From assembly GCA_035498555.1 (NCBI GenBank), contig DATKAB010000185.1:1-32122 (forward strand): DNA of 32,122 nt. The letters run 5' to 3'. The notes under the pieces are model-generated. The model saw nothing but the letters and a program-made list of their open reading frames with translations, was not told the origin of the DNA and ran no database searches. A program made the position numbers and the translations under genes. Origin of the DNA: Candidatus Sulfotelmatobacter sp. GTDB lineage: Bacteria; Eisenbacteria; RBG-16-71-46. Positions 1-9,067 of this stretch are shown here, one piece after another; position 1 is the stretch's first letter; every line of letters begins with the position of its first letter.

Positions 1-1
1 T

Positions 2-682
2 GAAGTGATGCTCGAGAGCCCGCTCTTCTCCCCGATCGGGGCCCGCCCCTGCGCGGGATTCCAGCTCGAGGTCGCCGGAGTCGGGCGCTCGATCCGTGGC
101 GTGGTGGAAGAGCGCCGCGGGTTCCGCATCGGCCAGGGCGGCGTGATCGCGCGCGTACCGGGCGGTATCGGCCGCTGGAACCTCGATCCGACCGCCACGC
201 GCACGATCGAGGCGGGCGAGCCGGTCTCGGCCAATCTCGCGGCGCTGCTCCAGCGCGTGCCCGAGGCGGTGTGGCTGCGGCGCGCGGGCGTCACCATCAC
301 GCTCACCGAGCGCGCGCTGCTGGCCGGCCGGCCCTGCCACGTGGTCGGTACGGTGCGCTCGGCGCAGGCGGTGAGCTACGAGGACGAAATGTCGCTCGAG
401 CGCACCGGCACCGATGACGTCGACCTGATGGCCGAAGCGCTGGCGGTGAGCGCCGCGGTGGGCGCGGTGTCGAAGCACACGCCGGCCGAACCGACGCTCG
501 CCTTCGGCGGCGGCGAGCATCTCGGCTACCTGCTGGTGAGCAGCGGGCCGCCCACGCCGACGCTGCTGCGTGTTTCGCCGCTGCGCGTCGCCGGCGTCGC
601 GCTGGGGCCGGCGCTCACCATGACCGGCATTCTCTATCTCGCCGCGCTCGCCGACGTGCTGCGCGCGGCCGGGCGGTCCTGA
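2..682 (+). CDS. GIDE-domain-like protein, 5' end outside window (partial)
   Basis: The reading frame is open to the left edge, so the true start lies outside the window; the internal GTG/ATG at 5-10 is probably not the start. The visible part begins with S-P-(x)n-G-A-R-P-C, matching the S-P-x-x-G-R-x-C motif of the GIDE domain (the fold of mitochondrial E3 ligase MUL1/GIDE, also found in bacteria). Motifs normally N-terminal to it are therefore missing here. About 225 residues are visible, ending in a hydrophobic segment (about residues 195-218) that could be a membrane anchor. It lies 8 bp upstream of a clearer GIDE protein and near lemA, so co-transcription and an envelope role are likely. 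The family call is by motif and context; the biochemical function of bacterial members is unknown. Confidence 0.55.
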   Translation, partial: EVMLESPLFSPIGARPCAGFQLEVAGVGRSIRGVVEERRGFRIGQGGVIARVPGGIGRWNLDPTATRTIEAGEPVSANLAALLQRVPEAVWLRRAGVTITLTERALLAGRPCHVVGTVRSAQAVSYEDEMSLERTGTDDVDLMAEALAVSAAVGAVSKHTPAEPTLAFGGGEHLGYLLVSSGPPTPTLLRVSPLRVAGVALGPALTMTGILYLAALADVLRAAGRS

Positions 683-690
683 GCGGCGCC

Positions 691-1503
691 ATGCACGCCG
701 GAGCCTTTCCCTTCTATGCGGCGGTCGCGCTCGGCGGCGGGCCGATCTGGTTCCTCCATGGCTTCCAGAGCCTGCGGAAGAAGCGGCTGATCGAGAACAC
801 GCCCACCGCGCGCATTCGCTCGATGGCCATGGGGCTGGTCGAGGTCCAGGGCACCGTCGTCGCGCGCAGCGCGCTGGCCGCGCCGTTCTCGGGGCGCTCG
901 TGCGTCCACTGGGAGCTGGACATCTCGACGCGCAGCGGACGCCAGGGCTGGAACGTGGTCCATCGAGCCTCGTCGGGACAGCCGTTCTTCATCCGCGACC
1001 AGACCGGCGTGGCGCTGGTCTACCCGCAAGGGGTCGAGTCGCACATGAACTTCGGCGTCGAAGAGGACTGCTCGGGTCCGGTGTTCCCCGCCTGCTACGA
1101 GCAGTACATGAAGGAACACTGCGGGATGAAGAGCAACCTCTGGCGGCTCGGCACCGTGCGTTTCCGCGAGCGCATTCTCGAAGACTCGCAGGCCGTATTC
1201 CTGATGGGCACGGCCACGCCGCGCTCGCGCGCGCTCGACATCTCGGGCGGTGACGAGCTGATGGCGACCGGCACCGACGGCGCGCCCGTCCAGCGGCCGC
1301 ACACCATCGACGACGACGTGAAGGCCATCATTCGGCAGGGCCAGGAAGAGAAGACCTTCATCCTCAGCCAGCAGTCCGCGAAGATGGTCGAGTGGGAGCT
1401 GGGCTTCCACGCGCTGGCGGGGGTGCTCGGGGGCCCGACGGTGACCCTGATCGGGCTCGCGTTCCTGCTCGACCTCATGAGGCACGGCCACTGGAAGCCC
1501 TGA
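691..1503 (+). CDS. GIDE-domain (E3 ubiquitin ligase-like fold) membrane protein
   Basis: A 270-residue protein. An N-terminal hydrophobic segment (about residues 5-24) is followed by I-E-N-T-P-T-A-R-I-R-S-M-A-M-G-L-V-E-V-x-G (about 35-55), the signature opening of bacterial GIDE domains, then P-F-S-G-R-S-C near residues 69-75. A second hydrophobic segment near residues 240-262 gives the two-membrane-anchor layout of the family. There is no RING finger, so ubiquitin-ligase activity should not be assumed from the database name. The ATG at 691 is 8 bp after the preceding stop, which suggests coupling. lemA follows 121 bp later, a pairing seen in other bacteria. I infer a role in envelope maintenance. 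Confidence 0.8.
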   Translation: MHAGAFPFYAAVALGGGPIWFLHGFQSLRKKRLIENTPTARIRSMAMGLVEVQGTVVARSALAAPFSGRSCVHWELDISTRSGRQGWNVVHRASSGQPFFIRDQTGVALVYPQGVESHMNFGVEEDCSGPVFPACYEQYMKEHCGMKSNLWRLGTVRFRERILEDSQAVFLMGTATPRSRALDISGGDELMATGTDGAPVQRPHTIDDDVKAIIRQGQEEKTFILSQQSAKMVEWELGFHALAGVLGGPTVTLIGLAFLLDLMRHGHWKP

Positions 1504-1528
1504 AGCCGAGGGGGCTACCGGCCGATAA
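1502..1528 (+). promoter_or_regulatory. Candidate sigma-28-like promoter before lemA
   Basis: GAAG at 1502-1505, exactly 15 bp, then GCCGATAA at 1521-1528. The octamer and spacing match the FliA consensus TAAA-N15-GCCGATAA, with a weak -35. It overlaps the stop codon of the GIDE gene and could start a separate lemA transcript with a leader of roughly 90 nt. No flagellar gene is in the window, so the match rests on sequence alone. The same box and spacing recur at 11726-11752. Confidence 0.3.
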
Positions 1529-1540
1529 CTGCACGGTGGC

Positions 1541-1570
1541 GTTCGCCGGCCACGGGCCGGCGCGACGAAC
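1541..1570 (+). other. GC-rich hairpin in the GIDE-lemA intergenic region
   Basis: CGCCGGCC (1544-1551), loop ACG, GGCCGGCG (1555-1562) form a perfect 8-bp stem, and outer GTTCG/CGAAC can extend it across a small bulge. No T-run follows, so it is more likely a leader structure or an RNA-processing or attenuation point than a terminator. Confidence 0.4.
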
Positions 1571-1624
1571 GCGCCAGGACCGCCCCGCCCCGGTCACGGC
1601 CGCCTGGATTCACGGAGGAAGACC

Positions 1625-2203
1625 ATGCACGTCGGTGAGACGATCGGCCTCGCTCTGGTTCTGTTTCTCGGACTGGGGGTCTCCGGGTATTTCCTGACCC
1701 TCTACAACAGTTTCGTCTCGCTCAAGCAGAACGTCGGGCGCGCGTGGGCGAACATCGACGTGCTGTTGAAGCAGCGGCACGACGAGATTCCCAAGCTGGT
1801 GAACACGGTCGAAGGCTACATGCAGCACGAGCGCGGCGTGTTCGACAAGCTGAGCGAAGCGCGTGGCGCTCTGGCGCAGGCGCGCGGAGTGGCGCAGCGC
1901 GCCGAAGCCGAGAGCATGGTGACGCGGGCACTCGGCGGACTGTTCGCGGTGGCCGAGGCCTATCCCGACCTCAAGGCCAATCAGTCGTTCCTGCAGCTGC
2001 AGGCGCGCATCAGCGACCTCGAGAACCAGATCGCGGATCGCCGCGAGTTCTACAACGACATGGTGACCACCTTCAATACCCGGCTCGATCAGCTTCCCGA
2101 CAAGTTCGTGGCGCAGTGGCTCAACTACACGCCGGCCGAGTTCTTCAAGGTCGCGGACGCCGACCGCCAGGACGTCGAGATCCATTTCAAGATGGCGAGC
2201 TGA
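1625..2203 (+). CDS. lemA: LemA family protein
   Basis: 192 residues. One N-terminal membrane segment (about residues 7-28) is followed by the LemA hallmark: Y-N-S-F-V-x-L-K-Q-N-V-x-x-A-W-x-N-I-D-V-L-L-K-Q-R-x-D-E-I-P-K-L-V (about 27-60), then E-G-Y-M-x-H-E and long amphipathic helices forming the family's helical bundle. The C-terminal region contains Y-N-D-M-V-T-T-F-N and F-x-V-A-D. Length is typical (180-200). The ATG at 1625 has a strong GGAGGA Shine-Dalgarno 8 bp upstream. LemA proteins are exposed membrane proteins of unsettled function. Adjacency to GIDE proteins suggests a shared envelope task. Confidence 0.93.
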   Translation: MHVGETIGLALVLFLGLGVSGYFLTLYNSFVSLKQNVGRAWANIDVLLKQRHDEIPKLVNTVEGYMQHERGVFDKLSEARGALAQARGVAQRAEAESMVTRALGGLFAVAEAYPDLKANQSFLQLQARISDLENQIADRREFYNDMVTTFNTRLDQLPDKFVAQWLNYTPAEFFKVADADRQDVEIHFKMAS

Positions 2204-2237
2204 ACGAGCGCCGTCTCACTTGCGGGCCGCAACGCGC

Positions 2238-2267
2238 GACGCCCGCCGGGAAAACCCGGCGGGCGTC
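2238..2267. terminator. Bidirectional hairpin terminator between lemA and lon
   Basis: GACGCCCGCCGGG (2238-2250), loop AAAA, CCCGGCGGGCGTC (2255-2267): a perfect 13-bp GC-rich stem. It lies between two genes whose 3' ends face each other (lemA on plus, lon on minus). There is no clear U-tract on either side, so termination would rely on stem strength or Rho. Confidence 0.8.
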
Positions 2268-2304
2268 TCAGCTTCGAGGCTCGCGCGGCGTTCTCGGCCC
2301 GGAC

Positions 2305-4924
<2,620 letters not shown>

Positions 4925-4932
<8 letters not shown>

Positions 4933-5371
4933 GGCGGGGTTCCTCGATCGCGACTTCGCGGGTCTTGCGGGCCGGCACGCGCTTCAACTCGATCTCGAGC
5001 ATGCCGTCGCGATAGCGCGCAACGATCGACTTTTCGTCGGCGTCCCAGGGAAGCTCGATGGTGCGCCGGAAATTGCCGAAGTAGATCTCGGCGCGATGAT
5101 AGTGCGACCCCTGGGTCTCGCGCGGCGGCTCGCGGCGGCCGCTGACCTCGAGGGTGCGATCACGCAGGCGGACGTGCACCTGCTCGCGCGGCACGCCCGC
5201 CAGCTCGAGCAGCACGCGCGCTGAAGTGGGAGAGACCACCAGGTCGGCGGGCGGCGACCACGACGGCTCGCTGAAGTGCGAGGCCGGATGGCGGTGATAG
5301 ACGAGATCGTGGAAAAGGCGCTCGACTTCGCGCTGCAAGCCTTCGAGCGTGTCTTCGGGGTCGTGGGCCAT
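4925..5371 (-). CDS. Hsp20/alpha-crystallin small heat shock protein
   Basis: 148 residues. The alpha-crystallin domain spans about 40-135 and ends with the diagnostic A-x-x-x-x-G-x-L motif (A118, G123, L125). The preceding strands V-L-L-E-L-A-G-V and V-R-L-R-D-R-T-L-E-V-S-G are typical. A short helical N-terminal arm and an acidic tail complete the protein. It would act as an ATP-independent holdase binding unfolding proteins. The ATG has an AAGGA Shine-Dalgarno about 8 bp upstream. It overlaps lon downstream, so one transcript would supply both a holdase and a disposal protease. No CIRCE operator is visible upstream. Confidence 0.93.
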
Positions 5372-5403
5372 GGCGTGATCCTTTGATTCAGGAGGACGCC
5401 GAA

Positions 5404-5433
5404 AGGCTAACGCACGGGCCGAAACCCGTCCAA
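5404..5433 (-). promoter_or_regulatory. Candidate promoter of the hsp20-lon operon
   Basis: On the minus strand TTGGAC (5433-5428), an 18-bp spacer and TAGCCT (5409-5404). The -10 hexamer is the same as those proposed for eno and the squalene-synthase-like gene. The expected leader is about 25-30 nt and contains the AAGGA ribosome-binding site. Confidence 0.45.
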
Positions 5434-5441
5434 GAGCCGCT

Positions 5442-5624
5442 CTAGAAGCCCTGAGTCCAGGTATGGACGGTGCGCGAGATCTTCAGGCTCTCGCGCCGGC
5501 AGCTCTCGAGGAACGCGCCGCTGTTTGGCCACGAATGCTTGCCGCAATCGCAGGCCAGCCGGCCGTTGGGGCGCTCGGTGACGGCGCAGGGCTTGCCGTC
5601 GTGTTCATGACAGTAGGGACACAT
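5442..5624 (-). CDS. Small Cys/His-rich protein, probably zinc-binding
   Basis: 60 residues. Cysteines and histidines cluster as C2-x2-C5-H6-x-H8, C13, then C25-x-C27 and H30, a pattern suited to one zinc site or ribbon; a further Cys lies near residue 42. I do not recognise a named family. Expression looks real: the ATG has AAGGAA about 9 bp upstream, and a promoter-like TTGCGG-N17-TAACGT with a perfect inverted repeat lies 47 bp upstream of the start. It has its own promoter downstream of the GH1 gene and upstream of hsp20. A redox- or metal-responsive small protein is possible, but function is unknown. Confidence 0.6.
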   Translation of the reverse strand: MCPYCHEHDGKPCAVTERPNGRLACDCGKHSWPNSGAFLESCRRESLKISRTVHTWTQGF

Positions 5625-5670
5625 CGATCAGGTTCCTTCCCGGTGCGGCCATCCTTGGGGGTTGCCGATC

Positions 5671-5699
5671 ACGTTAGCGCAGCGATCTCGCTGCCGCAA
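5671..5699 (-). promoter_or_regulatory. Promoter with palindromic operator before the small Cys-rich gene
   Basis: Minus-strand TTGCGG (5699-5694), 17-bp spacer, TAACGT (5676-5671). The spacer is almost filled by a perfect inverted repeat, GCAGCGA-TC-TCGCTGC (5679-5694). The two-base gap is too short for an RNA hairpin, so a dimeric repressor or activator site is more likely than a terminator of the upstream GH1 gene. Confidence 0.5.
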
Positions 5700-5723
5700 A
5701 GGCGGCATCGGGCCGGCGAGATT

Positions 5724-7028
5724 TCAGCTCGCCGGCGCGGGCTCGACGGCGTTGGCGCGTACGATGCGCGCGAAGACTTCGGCGCTCTCGCGCCGTCGGC
5801 GCGGCTTCGTCGCATCATTGAAATCCACCGCGTAGAGGCCAAAGCGTCCCCGATACCCGTCCGACCATTCGAAATTGTCGAGCAGCGACCAGTGGAGATA
5901 GCCGATCACGTCGGCGCCGGACTGAATCACGCGCGCCAGCGCGGCCAGCGAGTCGCTGATGAACTTTGGCCGCCACTGATCGCGGGCGTCGGCGATGCCG
6001 TGCTCGGTGATCAGAATCGGCTTTCCGGCCCTGGCCGCCGCATGCGCCGCTTCGGCAAGTCCTTCGGCCCAGATCTCCCAGTGCAGATCGTTCCTGGGCG
6101 CGCCGACCCTGGCGGTGTGCGCCTCGCGCCCGAGCGCGTGCACCATCCAGCGCGTGTAGTAGTTGAGGCCGTACCAGTCGAAGGCGTCCTTCAGTTCGGG
6201 CACCTCGCGTCTCACGGGTGGCGCGCCGGGAATCGACAGGTCGATCATGCCCGTCACCTGCGCCGACTCGACGGCCACATTGAACATCTGGTTCTCAATG
6301 GCCGCGCGCAGCGCGTCGAGTGGCGACCAGGGATTGGCGGCCACCAGCTGCGGGCGATGCTTGGCGAAACCGACGCGGGCGCTGAAGCCGTCGCCGTCGG
6401 CATCGGCGCGATCCTCCTCGTGCAGCACGCGGTAGGCGCGCCCATGGGCTTCGAGCAGATTGCCGATCACGCACAGCGCGGCGCCGTCGTCGCGCTTGCG
6501 CGGCGGCCAGACCGCCTCGCTCATGCCGCGAAACGCATAGACCTCGGGTTCGTTGACCGTGCACCACCAGTCCACTTCGCCGCCGAACTCGCGAGCGCAG
6601 AAGCGGACGTACTCGCAGTACCGGTCGATGGTCTCGGGATTCTCCCAGCCCCCTCGATCGGCGATCCAGCACGGGTTGGTGAAATGGTGGAGCGTGACCA
6701 GCGGAGTGATCCGGTGGCGCTTCAGCGAGGCCAGCACCTGGTGGTAGTGCTCGACCTCGGCGGCGTTCCAGCGGTCGCGCTCGGGCTCGAGCCGGCTCCA
6801 CTCGATGGAGAGCCGGTGCATGTTGTGCCCGTCGGCTTCGGCCAGCGCGAAATCCTGATCGAACAGCTCGTAGTGTCGGCAGGCGTCGCCGCTCCGGTCG
6901 CCATCGGCGATCGCGCCCGGGATCTGCTCGAATCGCCACCAGTCGTTGAGGCGGTTGCCGCCTTCGACCTGGTGAGCCGACATGGCGGTGCCCCAGCGGA
7001 AACCGGGCGGAAACGAGAGCGCGGGCAC
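5724..7028 (-). CDS. Glycoside hydrolase family 1 (beta-glucosidase-like)
   Basis: 434 residues, a near-complete GH1 (beta/alpha)8 barrel. It opens with F-P-x-G-F-R-W-G-T-A and Q20-V-E-G (substrate-binding Gln). H114 lies in L-H-H-F-T-N-P, the acid/base is Glu160 in T-V-N-E-P, and the nucleophile is Glu342 in I-T-E-H-G. G-Y-L-H-W-S-L-L-D-N-F-E-W-S and R-F-G-L-Y-A-V-D-F close the barrel. The nucleophile motif has His where most members have Asn (TENG). No signal peptide is visible, so it is probably cytoplasmic and cleaves beta-glycosides; specificity cannot be read. It starts with GTG, 58 bp after the DUF4153 gene on the same strand. Confidence 0.93.
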   Translation of the reverse strand: MPALSFPPGFRWGTAMSAHQVEGGNRLNDWWRFEQIPGAIADGDRSGDACRHYELFDQDFALAEADGHNMHRLSIEWSRLEPERDRWNAAEVEHYHQVLASLKRHRITPLVTLHHFTNPCWIADRGGWENPETIDRYCEYVRFCAREFGGEVDWWCTVNEPEVYAFRGMSEAVWPPRKRDDGAALCVIGNLLEAHGRAYRVLHEEDRADADGDGFSARVGFAKHRPQLVAANPWSPLDALRAAIENQMFNVAVESAQVTGMIDLSIPGAPPVRREVPELKDAFDWYGLNYYTRWMVHALGREAHTARVGAPRNDLHWEIWAEGLAEAAHAAARAGKPILITEHGIADARDQWRPKFISDSLAALARVIQSGADVIGYLHWSLLDNFEWSDGYRGRFGLYAVDFNDATKPRRRRESAEVFARIVRANAVEPAPAS

Positions 7029-7086
7029 GCTCAGCTTCGCGACAGACCGGGACGATTAGGCATCACGCGCATGTTAAACGCGCAAC

Positions 7087-8949
7087 TCAGGGCCGGCCAG
7101 TCGCGATCGAGTCCGGCGCGGGTACGAGCAGCGAGAAGTAGAGCTCGCCGCCGAGACCGTAGAGGCGCGGCTCGGGATGCGAGCCGCCAGCGAGATACTT
7201 CACCACCAGGAAGCCGCGAGCGCCCGAACCTTGGAGGGCCAGCCGCTGCGGCTCTCTGATCGACGGGACGCTCGCGCTCGAGAACGCGATGATCGAGTCG
7301 AGGCTTGCCGTGGCGAGCGTGTCGGCGACGGTCGCGCCGCGGGAGGTCGCGCGATGCGGTCGCTCTTCACTCAGGATCAGCCGGCGACCGCGCGCGTCGC
7401 ATGCGAGTTCCAGCCTGCGAGCGCCCGCGCCGAAATCGGTGACGGTTCCCGCGACGGTGACGTGATAGTCGAGCCCCTCGAGCGCGGTGGCGGCCGGGTG
7501 GTCGGTGGTGGTCGCGGAGAACGAATACCCGCCGGGGCGCTGATCGTGCGCTTCCCACGGGTTCACGTAGCCAATGCCCATCCGCGCGAGCACCCGGCCG
7601 GCGCGCTCGTAGGAGGGCGCCCGGTCGGGATCGATGAAGCCGCTGTCGGCGGCGGCGGCGAGGTCGCCGAGCACCGGGCGCACCGCGGCGCTTCCGTGAG
7701 TTTGCAGCAGGTAGGTCAGCGTCGAGCTGAGCTGCCTCCGCTCCTCCAGGCTCAGCTCGACCGGATGAACCACCAGCCGATCGGCGCGCCACAGGCCATT
7801 GGCCTCGAGAATCTTCACCAACCGGGCGCGCTGGCTGGCCAGCGAGATGCCGTACGCGCTCCAGGGGCCGGCGAAGGTGAAGAGCGCGAGCGCTCCGAGC
7901 GTCGCCGGGATCAGCCGGATGTCGCCGTCGCGGCGGGCGATGAAATAGACGCTGATCGCGGCGAGCCAGACGGTGAGCGCGATGACGAAATAGCGATCCT
8001 CGGTGACGCCGTATTGCGCCACCCGCTTGGCGATGGCCAGCGCCAGCATGATGATCGAGGGAATGAGCGCGACGTAGAACCAGCGCCCGAACGTGCGCAC
8101 CCAGACGTTTTCCGCACGGTCCCGCACCGGATGGACCAGAAGAATTGCCAGCGTGCCGGCAGCGGCCTCGGCCGAGACCAGCCATCCAATCAGACCGCTG
8201 GGCCATTTGCCGGTGGCGAGCACGCGCACCAGGTAGGCGGAGAGCAGCACCTGATACACGGCGACCAGCGGAACCAGGATGAACTGCGCGAACACCTTGA
8301 GCGTGGCCGGGTACTCGTCGCGCCGATCGAGCTCGGCGAGGTCCCCGGGAATCCCGGCCATGAAGAACCAGGGATGAAAAACGAGATAGATCCACGACGT
8401 CAGCAGCCCAAACGCCTTCGCCGAGACCGTGATCCCAAACAGCGGCTTGAGCGAGGCGAGCGCGCCCTCGAGCCCGAGCATGAGCACGCTCGAGAAGATC
8501 GAGGCCACCACGAATCGCTCGAGCAAGGCGCGGTTGTACTGCCAGAAGCCGCGGGGCTCCCGCGCCGACAGGTAGGGAAGAAACGCTGCCAGCGAGTGAG
8601 CCAAGACGCTGAGCTGCAGGTAGCGCCGCCACTGGACCTCGGTCGTCCAATGCGGCCACAGCCAGATGATCGCCGCCAGGCACGATGCCGCAGCGATGGG
8701 CGGCAACATCCGCGCCACCGGTGAGGCCCCGGCGCGGAGCCGCTCGTCGAACAGTGTGAGGGCGAAGAACACCGGGATGCCGAGGGCCAGCACCAGCGCC
8801 GCGGCGATCAGGTGCTCGTCGGTGCGGTTGGCGAGGATCAGCCCGTCGGCGATCGCGCACGCCGCCCAGGCGCATGCCAGGGCCGACGGGAAGCGTCGCA
8901 ACGCCCGCGCGGCCGAGCGCCGTACCGATTGAAGCGAGGCGAAGCGCAC
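7087..8949 (-). CDS. DUF4153 family polytopic membrane protein
   Basis: 620 residues. Roughly the first 390 hold about ten hydrophobic helices in the DUF4153 pattern; the remaining 230 or so form a soluble region with beta-strand character (for example Y-S-F-S-A-T-T-T-D-H and L-G-G-E-L-Y-F-S-L). Recognition comes from the overall layout and segments such as Q-F-I-L-V-P-L-V-A-V-Y-Q-V-L-L-S-A-Y. Function of this family is not established. The start is GTG at 8949, only 7 bp downstream of a GCCGATAG box (8964-8957) with no -35 match at sigma-28 spacing. It is divergent from the MFS gene and upstream of the GH1 gene. Confidence 0.72.
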   Translation of the reverse strand: MRFASLQSVRRSAARALRRFPSALACAWAACAIADGLILANRTDEHLIAAALVLALGIPVFFALTLFDERLRAGASPVARMLPPIAAASCLAAIIWLWPHWTTEVQWRRYLQLSVLAHSLAAFLPYLSAREPRGFWQYNRALLERFVVASIFSSVLMLGLEGALASLKPLFGITVSAKAFGLLTSWIYLVFHPWFFMAGIPGDLAELDRRDEYPATLKVFAQFILVPLVAVYQVLLSAYLVRVLATGKWPSGLIGWLVSAEAAAGTLAILLVHPVRDRAENVWVRTFGRWFYVALIPSIIMLALAIAKRVAQYGVTEDRYFVIALTVWLAAISVYFIARRDGDIRLIPATLGALALFTFAGPWSAYGISLASQRARLVKILEANGLWRADRLVVHPVELSLEERRQLSSTLTYLLQTHGSAAVRPVLGDLAAAADSGFIDPDRAPSYERAGRVLARMGIGYVNPWEAHDQRPGGYSFSATTTDHPAATALEGLDYHVTVAGTVTDFGAGARRLELACDARGRRLILSEERPHRATSRGATVADTLATASLDSIIAFSSASVPSIREPQRLALQGSGARGFLVVKYLAGGSHPEPRLYGLGGELYFSLLVPAPDSIATGRP

Positions 8950-9029
8950 GCCGGAACTATCGGCAGTTGGGGGCGCGATGGCCAGCGGAAACCGCGAGCC
9001 CCAACGAGCTCCGCGAGCCGCCCGCAGCC

Positions 9030-9058
9030 TTCGCCGGCGCGCGGCCTCGTGCTAGCGT
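9030..9058 (+). promoter_or_regulatory. Candidate promoter of the MFS gene
   Basis: TTCGCC (9030-9035), 17-bp spacer, TAGCGT (9053-9058). The ATG at 9068 lies 9 bp after the -10 box, so the mRNA would be leaderless or nearly so. This agrees with the absence of a Shine-Dalgarno sequence before this gene. Confidence 0.4.
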
Positions 9059-9067
9059 CGCCGCGCC

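Noticed and set aside
1521-1570. Riboswitch upstream of lemA
   Set aside because: There is a hairpin, but I recognise no conserved riboswitch core; lemA is not a known riboswitch target.
5679-5694. GCAGCGA-TC-TCGCTGC as terminator of the GH1 gene
   Set aside because: A two-base loop cannot form a stable hairpin and no T-run follows; its position inside promoter spacing favours an operator.
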